NCBI RefSeq assembly: GCF_004358755.1
Contig: NZ_SMZY01000001.1
Coordinates: 744,001-808,000 of the forward strand
Origin: Peribacillus frigoritolerans
GTDB taxonomy: Bacteria; Bacillota; Bacilli; Bacillales; Bacillaceae
DNA length: 64,000 nt
Direction of reading: 5' to 3'
Shown here: positions 24,074 to 33,523 of the stretch, piece after piece
How positions within the stretch are numbered: the first letter of the stretch is position 1
Layout of the letters: the number at the start of each line of letters is the position of its first letter
Translations under genes and position numbers: made by a program
The notes under the pieces: generated by a model
What the model was told of the DNA's origin: nothing
The model's input: only the letters and a program-made list of their open reading frames with translations
Database searches by the model: none

Positions 24074-25462
24074 ATGGCAAACAAGGAACTGAATAGAGGC
24101 TTGGAGTCGCGTCATATTCAGATGATTGCTTTGGGAGGCACGATTGGTGTTGGTTTATTTATGGGGTCAGCCAGCACCATTCAATGGACAGGTCCGTCTG
24201 TACTGCTGGCTTATGCAATCTGCGGAATATTTATCTTTTTTATTATGCGTGCAATGGGAGAAATGCTGTATTTAGAGCCGAGTACAGGTTCATTTGCAAC
24301 ATTCGGCCATAAGTATATCCACCCACTCGCAGGTTATTTGACTGCATGGAGTAACTGGTTCCAATGGATTGTCGTCGGGATGTCAGAAATTATTGCAGTT
24401 GGTGCATACATGAAATACTGGTTCCCGGATTTGCCTGCCTGGATACCAGGTATCATTGCAATGCTCATTCTGGGTGCAGCGAACTTAGTTTCTGTAAAAT
24501 CATTTGGTGAATTTGAATTTTGGTTTGCGATGATAAAAATCGTTACAATTGTTTTGATGATTATTGCAGGTATCGGTCTTATTTTCTTCGGGTTTGGCAA
24601 CGGAGGAGACGCTATCGGATTATCAAATCTATGGGTGCATGGAGGCTTCTTTACAGGAGGCTGGTCAGGATTTTTCTTTGCACTCTCTCTTGTTATTGCA
24701 GCTTATCAAGGTGTCGAACTCATCGGAATTACTGCTGGAGAAGCGAAAAATCCGCAAAAAACGTTAACAAGCGCGATTCAAAGTATTATTTGGCGCATCT
24801 TAATCTTCTATATTGGTGCGATTTTTGTTATTGTAACTGTTTTCCCATGGGATCAGCTTGATTCACTTGGAAGCCCGTTTGTATCAACTTTTGCCAAAAT
24901 TGGGATTACAGCAGCAGCAGGTATTATTAACTTTGTCGTCATTACAGCAGCAATGTCCGGCTGCAATAGCGGTATTTTCAGTGCAGGCCGCATGCTTTAT
25001 ACATTGGGAGTCAATGGACAGGCTCCAAAATTCTTTACGATTATTTCCCGTAATGGTGTGCCTTTATATGGAACAATCGCAGTACTAATAGGTTTAGCAA
25101 TTGGTGTTGTTTTAAACTATATTGCACCTCCGAAGATATTTGTGTATGTATACAGTGCAAGTGTGCTGCCGGGTATGATTCCATGGTTTGTCATCCTCAT
25201 CAGTCAAATACGATTCAGAAGAGAAAAAGGAGCTGAAATGGCCAAACACCCTTTCAAAATGCCTTTTGCTCCTTTCACAAACTATTTGACGATTGCCTTC
25301 TTAATAATGGTATTAATCGGAATGTGGTTTAATGATGAAACACGTATATCGCTAATAGTAGGGATTGTCTTCCTGGGCATTGTGATAATCAGTTATTATG
25401 CCCTGGGAATAAGCAAGCGTGTTCCAGCAGATACTCAATCAGATGATGAATTGCCTATTTGA
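24074..25462 (+). CDS. Amino acid permease (APC superfamily, AAT family)
   Basis: Protein of 462 residues with 12 membrane segments. The N-terminal signature [18 protein letters not shown], then [11 protein letters not shown], and the later [19 protein letters not shown] and [15 protein letters not shown] are typical of the amino-acid-transporter family that includes AapA, RocE, HutM and GabP. These carriers bring amino acids in with protons. The substrate cannot be fixed; the pattern is closest to AapA/YtnA-like members as I remember them. The ribosome site AAGGGGAGAAAAGG precedes the ATG. Single gene, closed by a bidirectional terminator shared with the opposite ABC gene. Confidence 0.87.
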   Translation: MANKELNRGLESRHIQMIALGGTIGVGLFMGSASTIQWTGPSVLLAYAICGIFIFFIMRAMGEMLYLEPSTGSFATFGHKYIHPLAGYLTAWSNWFQWIVVGMSEIIAVGAYMKYWFPDLPAWIPGIIAMLILGAANLVSVKSFGEFEFWFAMIKIVTIVLMIIAGIGLIFFGFGNGGDAIGLSNLWVHGGFFTGGWSGFFFALSLVIAAYQGVELIGITAGEAKNPQKTLTSAIQSIIWRILIFYIGAIFVIVTVFPWDQLDSLGSPFVSTFAKIGITAAAGIINFVVITAAMSGCNSGIFSAGRMLYTLGVNGQAPKFFTIISRNGVPLYGTIAVLIGLAIGVVLNYIAPPKIFVYVYSASVLPGMIPWFVILISQIRFRREKGAEMAKHPFKMPFAPFTNYLTIAFLIMVLIGMWFNDETRISLIVGIVFLGIVIISYYALGISKRVPADTQSDDELPI

Positions 25463-25476
25463 CGATCCCTGCATAT

Positions 25477-25514
25477 AAAAAGCTCACTTCTATCGATAAG
25501 AAGTGAGCTTTTTT
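25477..25514. terminator. Bidirectional terminator
   Basis: AAAAAGCTCACTTCT pairs with AGAAGTGAGCTTTTTT between two convergent genes. Confidence 0.88.
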
Positions 25515-25520
25515 AAGCTA

Positions 25521-27260
25521 TTATAGTAACTCAAACTGTTTAGAATAAAGTCTTGCATACGACCCATCCCTTGCAAGCAGCGAGTTGTGTGTACCCTGTT
25601 CAACAATTCCGTCTTCTGTTAAAACGATAATCCGCTTCGCATTCCGGATCGTTGAAAGGCGATGGGCAATCACAATCGTTGTACGTCCTCTTGCTAACCA
25701 CTCCAGTGATTCCTTTACGATGCTTTCACTCTCATTATCAAGAGCGCTCGTTGCCTCATCCAAAATGAGAATGGGAGGATTCTTTAAAAATACACGAGCA
25801 ATACTTAGCCGCTGCTTTTGGCCGCCAGAGAGTTTGACACCCCGTTGTCCGATTTCTGAATGGTAGCCATTTGGCAAGCTCATGATAAAGTCATGTGCAT
25901 TGGCAAGCATTGCTGCCTCAATAATTTCAGTGTCGCTCGCTGCCGGATCTCCGTACCTGATATTATCCATTACTGTTCCTGAAAAAAGGTAAGCATCCTG
26001 CTGTACAATACCAATGTTCTTTCTTAATGACTGCAGATCGATATCCCGGACATCGATTCCGTCTACTAATACATACCCATCTGTCAAATCATAAAAGTGA
26101 GGGATTAGCGAGCATAAGGTCGTTTTCCCCGCACCAGACGGACCAACTAAAGCTACGTACTCTCCCGGATGTATACGAAGTGACAAGTTTACCAAGACAT
26201 TGCCCAAATTGTCTTCGTAACGGAAGGAAACTTGCTTAAACTCAATTTCACCGCGTACCTCTTGTAGTGTCACAGCATTCGGTTTGTTTTCAATTTCCGG
26301 CTTAAGATTCATGATTTCCATAAAGCGCTGGAAGCCAGTGATTCCTTCTTGAAATTGCGTGCTCATATGAGGTAGTTTTTGAATTGGCTCAATCAAAAAG
26401 TTGATATACAGTAAAAAAGTGATTAAATCTGCTAAGTCTAATGTGTTGTTGACGATACTGGCACTACCAAATATAATCACTGCGATTGTAATTAGTTGGA
26501 TAAATGTTTGTATTACATTGTAAAAGTACGCTTCTATCTTGTAGAATTTTTTTCTGCTTTCGAGGAAACGATTATTTTCTTGGTCAAACTTTTCAATCTC
26601 TACTTGCTCATTGGCAAAAGATTTTACTTCGCGGATTCCTGATAGACTATCTTCTACCTGTGCGTTTACGTCCCCAATTCGCTCTTTGATTCTACTTAAT
26701 GCACTGTTCTCGAACTTATTAAAATAAAAAGAAAATACGCCTAAGATTGGTAAAAAACAGAATACGATGAACGTTAACGGTGCATTAATAAAGAACAATA
26801 TGACAAATGCTCCAATAAAACGTACGAGATATTTGACGTAGTCTTCAGGACCATGATGGTACAGTTCGGAAAGCATTAGAAGGTCATTCGTTATTCGAGT
26901 CATGAGCTGTCCTGTCTTTTCTTTATCGTAAAAGCTAAAGGAAAGCTTCTGCATGTGGGTAAACAGCTCACTTCTCAAATCACTCTCCATCCGCGCGCCT
27001 ATTTCATGACCTTTGTAGTCCACAAAATAGTTTCCGATATTCTGAATGGCGGTTAACACAAGCATCAGCCCGCCAATCAAATACACTTTATTCAGCGCTG
27101 TGGACAAGTTGCCTTCTAGAACATCCTTCGTAATATACCTGACAAGCAGCGGAAACACCAAAGTCACAGCTGATACGATAAAGGCGCATGCCAATACTGA
27201 AAGAAACAGTTTTAAATAAGGTTTATAATAGGAGAAAAATTTTTTTACTGGAAAACGCAT
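25521..27260 (-). CDS. ABC exporter, fused permease and ATPase, YgaD-like
   Basis: Type I exporter half-transporter of 579 residues. Residues 1-315 hold six membrane segments with the coupling region SFYDKEKTGQLMTRITND; residues about 335-575 hold the ATPase with Walker A GPSGAGKTT, Q-loop QQDAYLFSG, signature LSGGQKQR, Walker B ILILDEATSALD and H-loop IAHRLST. Two copies make one pump that uses ATP to export lipophilic compounds, lipids or drugs. Length and pattern match B. subtilis YgaD. A short frame with a strong ribosome site lies upstream in the leader. Confidence 0.88.
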   Translation of the reverse strand: MRFPVKKFFSYYKPYLKLFLSVLACAFIVSAVTLVFPLLVRYITKDVLEGNLSTALNKVYLIGGLMLVLTAIQNIGNYFVDYKGHEIGARMESDLRSELFTHMQKLSFSFYDKEKTGQLMTRITNDLLMLSELYHHGPEDYVKYLVRFIGAFVILFFINAPLTFIVFCFLPILGVFSFYFNKFENSALSRIKERIGDVNAQVEDSLSGIREVKSFANEQVEIEKFDQENNRFLESRKKFYKIEAYFYNVIQTFIQLITIAVIIFGSASIVNNTLDLADLITFLLYINFLIEPIQKLPHMSTQFQEGITGFQRFMEIMNLKPEIENKPNAVTLQEVRGEIEFKQVSFRYEDNLGNVLVNLSLRIHPGEYVALVGPSGAGKTTLCSLIPHFYDLTDGYVLVDGIDVRDIDLQSLRKNIGIVQQDAYLFSGTVMDNIRYGDPAASDTEIIEAAMLANAHDFIMSLPNGYHSEIGQRGVKLSGGQKQRLSIARVFLKNPPILILDEATSALDNESESIVKESLEWLARGRTTIVIAHRLSTIRNAKRIIVLTEDGIVEQGTHNSLLARDGSYARLYSKQFELL

Positions 27261-27319
27261 GATTTACCCCTTTTTGTGTTATTTAAATACACATATAAGG
27301 GGAGGGAACACCGTTTACA

Positions 27320-27376
27320 TTAAGAAAGTGTTTCACCCTCATATGCTTGTGCTGTTTGATTTGTCATGTTTTTCAT
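27320..27376 (-). CDS. Possible 18-residue leader peptide upstream of the ABC exporter
   Basis: Read on the minus strand, AAGGAGGCC stands 8 bp before ATG, and the frame reads MKNMTNQTAQAYEGETLS then TAA, about 60 bp before the exporter start. The ribosome site is perfect, which is unusual by chance. It may be a regulatory leader peptide, as known for some antibiotic-inducible ABC genes, or a small protein. Confidence 0.45.
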   Translation of the reverse strand: MKNMTNQTAQAYEGETLS

Positions 27377-27545
27377 TTAAATGGCCTCCTTGTATATTAG
27401 TACTATTATTGTAAGCGATTTTTTTAAAAAATGAACAAGAAATCGTTTAATTGTAACAATACAATGACATTCACCCATTCCCTTTTTTAAGAATACACTG
27501 CTTCCATGTTATTCCCTTTTAATATTCAAGGAGGTAAATCGTTCA

Positions 27546-27905
27546 ATGTATTTTCATAACACACCTTATCCTTACAATTATTTTAGCGCAGATTATATGA
27601 ATGTTTATGGTGACGAAAGACAGGCGCCAACCTTTCCGCCGCCGCAGCAATTTGCTCAGCAAGTTCCTCAAGCCTTTTTTTCGAGTTTCCTGCCTACTAA
27701 TCAAATCCGGTCAGTGATGTGTCAGTGTATAGGAAGATGGGGCTTGCTCGGGTTAAGGTTTCAAAGTCCTTTTGGAAGAGATTTATGGTTTTTCCCTACA
27801 GAGATTAGGCAAAATAGTGTTTCAGGATACACATGGCAAGGCGGCCTCAGTCAAAGAGCCCGTTATAATTATTCAGAAATCAGAAATTTTATCTGTTCAA
27901 CATGA
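27546..27905 (+). CDS. Uncharacterised small protein, aromatic- and proline-rich N-terminus
   Basis: Protein of 119 residues that I do not recognise with confidence. The first 45 residues are rich in Tyr, Phe, Pro and Gln (MYFHNTPYPYNYFSADYMN, TFPPPQQFAQQVPQAFF), as in many Bacillus spore-coat or surface proteins. The rest is a compact domain with two close Cys (MCQCIGRW), then GRDLWFFPTEIR and GYTWQGGLSQRARYNY, and a final Cys. No signal peptide or membrane helix. AAGGAGG precedes the ATG by 11 bp. A coat or spore-surface role is a guess from composition. Confidence 0.6.
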   Translation: MYFHNTPYPYNYFSADYMNVYGDERQAPTFPPPQQFAQQVPQAFFSSFLPTNQIRSVMCQCIGRWGLLGLRFQSPFGRDLWFFPTEIRQNSVSGYTWQGGLSQRARYNYSEIRNFICST

Positions 27906-27934
27906 TTAATTAAAAACAGAGATTTTCAAAAAGC

Positions 27935-27967
27935 ATCATCAGGGGACTTGATGGTGTTTTTTGTGTT
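27935..27967 (+). terminator. Terminator after the small protein gene
   Basis: AAAAAGCATCATCA and TGATGGTGTTTTTT form an imperfect hairpin with U-tail. The right arm and tail (GATGGTGTTTTTTGTGTTT) recur at 32043. Confidence 0.65.
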
Positions 27968-28181
27968 TTATTTACATTGTATAATTGGGGATTTATAGAA
28001 ATAGAAAATGGAAAGATTTATCGAAGTTTTATGATAATAAAAGGATTATTGAAAGGTAATAGAGAAGAGTTCATATTTAAACCTGAGAAAAGACAATTTT
28101 TTAAAACTGGTTTTGAAGGAAATTTCCGATAAAAATCGTCAATAAGATCTAAAAATGCATGATTTAAAAGAGGTGTTCATT

Positions 28182-28682
28182 TTGAATAATGATCAAGCAA
28201 TTGAAATCTACAAAGGTCGCCTTCAGCATTATTCGGAGGTGCAGTTAAGGCATATTTCTGAAGAAGGGACTTGGTCTATCGGTCAAATGTATCTCCATTT
28301 GATTGAGGTTGCGTTTGAGTATCTTGAGAATGTTGAAAAATGTGCAGAAGCAACTGAAGTGCAAAAACTGGGGAAGACCGAAGCCGGTGAGAATTTGTTC
28401 GAACGAGGCGGTTTTCCACCCATTAAGATCAAATTGCCTGATGATGCTGAAAACACGCCAAGCAATAGCAAAAGGAAAGATGAACTAATGCAAGGACTCA
28501 TTTTGGTAGAAGAGAAAATGGGAGAGTGGGAAGAGAAAGTAGATGCGATTAACCCAAACTTCAAAGTAAAACATGGGGGATTTGGCTGGCTCAATGCAAG
28601 GGAATGGTTCGAGTTGGTCGACATGCATTTTCGTCATCACCTCCGTCAAAAGACAGAATTAGAAGAAAAGGTAGGGTTTTGA
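28182..28682 (+). CDS. DinB-superfamily protein
   Basis: Protein of about 166 residues with the four-helix DinB/DfsA look. The putative metal-binding His residues are in IGQMYLHLIEVA and, near the C-terminus, ELVDMHFRHHLRQK. DinB-like proteins of Bacillus often act as thiol-dependent (bacillithiol) transferases; the specific reaction here is unknown. AAAGAGGTG at 28167-28175 fits TTG 28182 (MNNDQAIEIYKG) better than ATG 28155, which has no site. Flanked by unrelated genes. Confidence 0.75.
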   Translation: MNNDQAIEIYKGRLQHYSEVQLRHISEEGTWSIGQMYLHLIEVAFEYLENVEKCAEATEVQKLGKTEAGENLFERGGFPPIKIKLPDDAENTPSNSKRKDELMQGLILVEEKMGEWEEKVDAINPNFKVKHGGFGWLNAREWFELVDMHFRHHLRQKTELEEKVGF

Positions 28683-28840
28683 ATACTGAGAGGAATGCGA
28701 AATGGATAAGTGAGAAGAAGGCTGAAAGAAGGAAAGCTTTCTAAAGCATTCGGGAGAATTTCAGATTTAGAAGATTGATAAAGCGGGGAAAAGATTCAAG
28801 GACAGGCTGCAGAACCTCCCGATATGAGATAAAAACGATA

Positions 28841-28879
28841 ACGCCCATTCATTTTGTTAAATTGAATGGGCATTTTTGT
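28841..28879 (+). terminator. Terminator-like hairpin between dinB-like gene and murQ
   Basis: GCCCATTCA pairs with TGAATGGGC, then ATTTTTGTG. The 150 bp between the gene end and this hairpin hold no gene I can support. Confidence 0.75.
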
Positions 28880-29010
28880 GAACTATAACGGAATATAATC
28901 AAAAAAAAATGATAGAAAATGTTCCCAATATTGCCGTTTTACGATTAAACCCATAATAAAAATAGGTGCTCAGCGTTGATAACACTGCTTCTTTGGTTTA
29001 ATGAAAAACA

Positions 29011-29060
29011 TTGATATATAATTTCATAAAATTAATATATATGTTGAAATTATGTTTCAA
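29011..29060 (+). promoter_or_regulatory. Promoter and operator-like dyad of murQP
   Basis: TTGATA (29011-29016), 16-bp spacer, TAATAT (29033-29038). Just after it, TTGAAA and TTTCAA (29044-29060, 5-bp spacer) form a dyad at the expected start of transcription. A MurR (RpiR-family) site is plausible, but no murR gene is in the window. Confidence 0.6.
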
Positions 29061-29128
29061 TATGTGTTATTCTCTTCCTGAGAACGATTTCAGGAACCGA
29101 TTTCAATTCATAGATAAGGGTGATCATC

Positions 29129-30016
29129 ATGCTTGAACATTTAACAACCGAAACTCGTAATGAGAAAACAATGAATTTAGATGAAATGTCTACAATTGAA
29201 CTTTTAACAGTAATGAACGAAGAAGATGAGAAAGTGGCTAGAGCTGTGAAGGCGGAGCTTCCGTCCATTGCAAAAGCGGTGGATGCCATCATTCATGCAA
29301 AAAAACAGGGTGGCCGCCTGATTTACATGGGTGCAGGAACAAGCGGACGAATAGGGCTGCTGGATGCGGTTGAGTGCCCTCCCACGTTTGGAACGGACCC
29401 GGGTGAAGTAATCGGGCTGATTGCAGGCGGAGAGCAAGCGTTTATAAAAGCCGTTGAAGGAGCCGAAGACAGTAAAGACCTTGGAGTCGGCGACTTAAAG
29501 GAAATTCAGCTAACAAGCAGTGACATTGTAGTGGGAATTGCAGCAAGCGGCCGAACTCCATATGTTATTGGCGGTCTTGAGTATGCAAACTCAATCGGTG
29601 CAAAAACGGTAGCGGTCTGCTGCAATAAAGGTTCAGAAGTCGGAAAAAGAGCTGAGATTGCAATTGAAGTAGTGAATGGACCTGAAGTTCTGACAGGTTC
29701 AACACGTTTAAAAGCGGGCACTTCACAAAAACTGGTCTGCAATATGCTTTCAACTGCTTCAATGGTTGGTATTGGAAAAGTGTATGGAAACTTGATGGTG
29801 GATGTTCAGCAGACAAATCAGAAACTTGAAGAGCGGGCAAAACGCATTGTAATGGAAGCGACATCTTGCTCGTACGAAACAGCTGAGGAATATTTGGTCA
29901 TAGCAAAGGATAATTCCAAACTTGCGATTCTTATGATCCTAACCAGCCTTTCTTATGAAGATGCCTTAGACAAACTGAATGATTCACAGGGATTTATCAG
30001 AGAAGCCATGAAATAA
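29129..30016 (+). CDS. murQ: N-acetylmuramic acid 6-phosphate etherase
   Basis: SIS-domain lyase of 295 residues. The N-terminus LEHLTTETRNEKTMNLDEMS and the sugar-phosphate loop YMGAGTSGRIGLLDAVECPP with its catalytic Glu are diagnostic, as is AGTSQKLVCNMLSTASM. It removes the D-lactyl ether from MurNAc 6-phosphate in the cytoplasm and yields GlcNAc 6-phosphate, which recycles cell-wall sugar. AAGGGTG stands 6 bp before ATG 29129, so the GTG at 29120 is not used. It is 29 bp upstream of the PTS gene that imports and phosphorylates MurNAc. Confidence 0.94.
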   Translation: MLEHLTTETRNEKTMNLDEMSTIELLTVMNEEDEKVARAVKAELPSIAKAVDAIIHAKKQGGRLIYMGAGTSGRIGLLDAVECPPTFGTDPGEVIGLIAGGEQAFIKAVEGAEDSKDLGVGDLKEIQLTSSDIVVGIAASGRTPYVIGGLEYANSIGAKTVAVCCNKGSEVGKRAEIAIEVVNGPEVLTGSTRLKAGTSQKLVCNMLSTASMVGIGKVYGNLMVDVQQTNQKLEERAKRIVMEATSCSYETAEEYLVIAKDNSKLAILMILTSLSYEDALDKLNDSQGFIREAMK

Positions 30017-30045
30017 ATAATTTTTCAACTGAGAGGGGAGCTACC

Positions 30046-31965
30046 ATGAGTAAGTACCGTAAAATGGCCGATGAGATTTTGACGGCTCTTGGAGGCAGTT
30101 CAAATATTGCTTCTTATACAAACTGTATGACACGCCTTCGCGTAACGCCGGTGAACCGTGGGAACATTAACGAACAAAAAATTAAAGAAATCGATGGTGT
30201 AGTAGGAACGGTCGATGATGAGACCTATCAAATTATCCTTGGCCCGGGAGTTGTCACAAAAGTAGCAGACCAGTTCGGCGCAGCGATCGAGGAAACAAAA
30301 GGACAAGGAAGTGCATCTGACTATGAAGCAAAAGGTGCTGACATTAAGCAGGAGTTAAAAAAGAAAAACAGCACTCCGTTTAAAACGTTCCTGCGTAAAA
30401 TCGGAAGTATTTTCATTCCGCTGATCCCGGCATTTGTTGGAGCTGGCCTGATTGCCGGTATTGCATCAATTCTTGCAAACAATATAACAGCTGGAAACTT
30501 ATCAGAAGAAACTTGGCAGCAATATGTCACGATTTTAAATGTTATTAAAAATGCGATCTTCAGTTATTTGGTCATTTACGTTGGGATTAATGCAGCAAAA
30601 GAATTTGGGGCAACACCTGCACTGGGAGGTGTCATTGGAGGCGTTACACTCTTAACTGGCGCTACGCCTGAAATGCCTATCACCAATATCTTTACCGGTG
30701 AAGCATTATCCGCAGGACAGGGTGGAATTATTGGGGTTTTAATCGCGGTGTACCTTCTTGCTATGGTTGAGAAGTTCCTGCGCAGATGGATTCCAGATGC
30801 CATTGACATTATTGTCACGCCAACTATTGTTCTCTTACTCATTGGATTGTTAACAATCTTTATCATCATGCCTTTTGCCGGCCTGATTTCAGACAACCTG
30901 ATTGGAGCAATCAATTGGACACTTGATCGTGGAGGCGCGTTTGCGGGATTTGTCCTTGGAACAACTTTTCTTCCGCTCGTCATGCTGGGTCTCCATCAAG
31001 TATTAATTCCCATTCATATTGAGATGATTAACATCTCAGGCATGACAGTACTGCTGCCGATCCTTGCGATGTCAGGTGCCGGACAAGTCGGTGCCACTCT
31101 GGCACTTTGGATCAAGTGCCGCAAAAACACTCAATTAACGAATTTGATTAAAGGTGCTCTGCCTGTAGGCGTGCTTGGCATTGGAGAACCGCTGATTTAC
31201 GGGGTTATCCTGCCTCTGGGGCGTCCATTTATTACAGCATGTATTGGCGGAGGAATCGGTGGAGCGGTCGTAGGTATTTTCGGAAATATTGGTGCAATTG
31301 CTATTGGTCCTTCAGGTATGGCATTGATTCCGCTGATTGCTGACGGAATGTGGTTTAAATATATTCTCGGGCTATTAGCTGGTTATTCAGGAGGATTCAT
31401 TCTCACTTATTTCTTCGGTGTTCCGAAAGAAGCGATGGTTAATACGGCAGATTCTGCTGAAAAGGAAGTTGAAATAGAAGCAGAGAAAGGTTTCTCAATC
31501 TCTGATAAAGGTGCAGTGGTTATGCCTTTTGAAGGTGAAGTAAAACCTCTTGAAGAAGTGCCGGATGCTGTATTTTCATCAAAGTTGATGGGAGACGGAT
31601 TTGCCATTGAGCCGGTTAATGATACACTGGTTTCACCTATTGACGGAGAAGTTGTGAGCGTTTTTCCTACAAAGCATGCAATTGGATTAAAGTCAAAGGA
31701 TGGCTTGGAGCTATTAATTCATGTAGGTCTTGAAACGGTTTCCCTAAAAGGAGAAGGCTTTACGTCTCTTGCTAAAGAGGGTCAAGAAGTAAAAAAGGGA
31801 ACGCCTCTTCTCAAGATTGATCTGGATTATATTAAAAAGAATGCAGTGTCAACAATTACACCGGTTATCTTTACAAATTTGGCAGAGGGAACTAGTGTAA
31901 AGCTGCTGAAAACGGGCTATCAGGAACAAGGCAGTGCGGGTGTGATTGCCTTAGAGCTTCCTTAA
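30046..31965 (+). CDS. murP: PTS transporter EIIBC with fused EIIA, MurNAc-specific
   Basis: Protein of 639 residues. EIIB at about 1-85 with phospho-Cys 27 in YTNCMTRLRV; EIIC at about 110-460 with some ten membrane segments and the GEPLIYGVILPLGRPF motif; a linker; then EIIA of the glucose type at about 495-639 with the phospho-His near 559 in LLIHVGLETV. It imports MurNAc and phosphorylates it, for MurQ to cleave. MurP of B. subtilis and E. coli lack their own EIIA as far as I know, so the fused EIIA is notable. Other sucrose-family PTS are possible; the murQ neighbour decides. Confidence 0.87.
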   Translation: MSKYRKMADEILTALGGSSNIASYTNCMTRLRVTPVNRGNINEQKIKEIDGVVGTVDDETYQIILGPGVVTKVADQFGAAIEETKGQGSASDYEAKGADIKQELKKKNSTPFKTFLRKIGSIFIPLIPAFVGAGLIAGIASILANNITAGNLSEETWQQYVTILNVIKNAIFSYLVIYVGINAAKEFGATPALGGVIGGVTLLTGATPEMPITNIFTGEALSAGQGGIIGVLIAVYLLAMVEKFLRRWIPDAIDIIVTPTIVLLLIGLLTIFIIMPFAGLISDNLIGAINWTLDRGGAFAGFVLGTTFLPLVMLGLHQVLIPIHIEMINISGMTVLLPILAMSGAGQVGATLALWIKCRKNTQLTNLIKGALPVGVLGIGEPLIYGVILPLGRPFITACIGGGIGGAVVGIFGNIGAIAIGPSGMALIPLIADGMWFKYILGLLAGYSGGFILTYFFGVPKEAMVNTADSAEKEVEIEAEKGFSISDKGAVVMPFEGEVKPLEEVPDAVFSSKLMGDGFAIEPVNDTLVSPIDGEVVSVFPTKHAIGLKSKDGLELLIHVGLETVSLKGEGFTSLAKEGQEVKKGTPLLKIDLDYIKKNAVSTITPVIFTNLAEGTSVKLLKTGYQEQGSAGVIALELP

Positions 31966-32016
31966 AGGAGTTCGGTTTTTAAGAAGCTGATTGAAGTAAA
32001 TAAACGATTTGAATGT

Positions 32017-32055
32017 AAAAAAAGCACCATTTAGGAGACTAGATGGTGTTTTTTG
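32017..32055 (+). terminator. Terminator of murQP
   Basis: GCACCAT/ATGGTGT with an inner TTAG-GAGA-CTAG, T-run follows. Sequence is similar to the terminator at 27935. Confidence 0.75.
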
Positions 32056-32157
32056 TGTTTACCAAAATATGATAGAACTTTATGATCCAAAGAGATGGTG
32101 ATATTTAACATTTGGATGTTCATCCGTGAGATGACAGTGCTGTATGGAACCATAATG

Positions 32158-32191
32158 AAAAAGAGGCTGAGAATAAACTCAGCCTCTTTTT
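32158..32191. terminator. Bidirectional terminator before glcF
   Basis: AAAAAGAGGCTGAG pairs with CTCAGCCTCTTTTT. It mainly ends the minus-strand glycolate operon. Confidence 0.88.
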
Positions 32192-32200
32192 CTATTCTCC

Positions 32201-33523
32201 TTAGTTTTGAACGGCTTCTAGCAGCAAGTCAGCAATATGAACAGCACGCACCTTGTCTGACAAGCCTTCCCGCTCAATACCAAGTTTCATTTGCAGCAGG
32301 CACCCGGGGTTTGCTGTGACGATGGTTGCGGCATGAGTGGCTTTTGCGTTTTTCATTTTGGTATCTAGAATCTGCATTGACATTTCTGATTCGACGATGT
32401 TATAGATTCCGGCTGAACCGCAGCAGCTGTCGGCGTTTTTCATTTCACGGTATTCAATGTTTCCGATTGCTTTTAATAGCTTGCGGGGTTCTGCGGATGT
32501 TTTCATGACATTTCTTAAATGACATGAGTCCTGATAAGTGACTGCCTGTTCAGGCAGTTTTAGCTTCATCTTAAAGAACTCAAGTTCAACCAGAATGCTT
32601 GATAGGTCTTTGAGCTTGCTTGAGAATGCTTTAGCCCGCTCTGACCATTTTGCCTCGTCTTTAAGAAGATGATCGTAATCAATTAAAAAGGCTCCGCAGC
32701 CTCCTGCGTTTGTAATAATGTAATCAACCTGAAGGTTTTCGAATGCTGTAATGTTGCGTTTGGCAAGGTCTTTAGCAGCGTCTTTTTCACCACTGTGCCC
32801 ATGCAAGGCTCCACAGCATGCCTGGTTTTCAGGTATGACAATTTCACAGCCTGAAAGCTGAAGCAGCTTCATAGTTGCGTCATTTGTTTTCATAAACATC
32901 GTGTCCATCAGGCAGCCGGAGAAGAAGGCAACACGTTTGCGTTTTTCCGGTTTAGCAGGCAGATAGGTCGGCCGGTTTTTCATTTCCTTTAATGTCGGGA
33001 TTACCGGAAGTACTTTTTCCATAGAGGATAAACTGTCAGGCAAAAGCTTCATCATGCCTGAAGAACGCACGGCGCGCTGCAGACCAGAACGCTGGTAGAA
33101 TCCAATTAATCCTGTTAATGTACGCATGCGTTCCTGATGAGGGAACAATCCTTCAAAAACGGCTTTACGGACCGTTCGTACAGGCAGTGAATGCTTTTTG
33201 TTCTGATTAATAATATCGCGCGCCTCTTCAAGCAAGTGGCCATAATTTACTCCAGAAGGGCAGACAGGTTCACAGGCTCTGCAGCCCAAACACATATTGA
33301 GAGACTTTTCTACGTCTTCATCAGGTTCTACAAGTCCTTCTGCAACTGCTTTCATCAGTGCGATTCTGCCTCTTGGAGAATGAGATTCCTGAAATCCTGA
33401 CTCAATATAGGTCGGACAGGTTGGCAGGCAAAATCCGCAGCGCATACAGTTAAGAAGCTCATCCTCGTTCATCCGATCTTTAAATTGCTCTTGAATGATT
33501 TCACGTTCCTTTACAGTTGTCAT
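32201..33523 (-). CDS. glcF: Glycolate oxidase iron-sulfur subunit
   Basis: Protein of 440 residues. Two ferredoxin-type 4Fe-4S motifs lie near the N-terminus (CMRCGFCLPTCP and CLGCRACEPVCP), and two CCG domains follow (QACCGALHGHSG, and SCHLRN with DSCCGSAG), as in GlcF and heterodisulfide-reductase-like subunits. It passes electrons from the flavin subunit to the quinone pool while glycolate is oxidised to glyoxylate. The start overlaps the stop of the flavin gene by 4 bp (ATGA type), so the two are coupled. It corresponds to B. subtilis YsfD. Confidence 0.92.
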   Translation of the reverse strand: MTTVKEREIIQEQFKDRMNEDELLNCMRCGFCLPTCPTYIESGFQESHSPRGRIALMKAVAEGLVEPDEDVEKSLNMCLGCRACEPVCPSGVNYGHLLEEARDIINQNKKHSLPVRTVRKAVFEGLFPHQERMRTLTGLIGFYQRSGLQRAVRSSGMMKLLPDSLSSMEKVLPVIPTLKEMKNRPTYLPAKPEKRKRVAFFSGCLMDTMFMKTNDATMKLLQLSGCEIVIPENQACCGALHGHSGEKDAAKDLAKRNITAFENLQVDYIITNAGGCGAFLIDYDHLLKDEAKWSERAKAFSSKLKDLSSILVELEFFKMKLKLPEQAVTYQDSCHLRNVMKTSAEPRKLLKAIGNIEYREMKNADSCCGSAGIYNIVESEMSMQILDTKMKNAKATHAATIVTANPGCLLQMKLGIEREGLSDKVRAVHIADLLLEAVQN

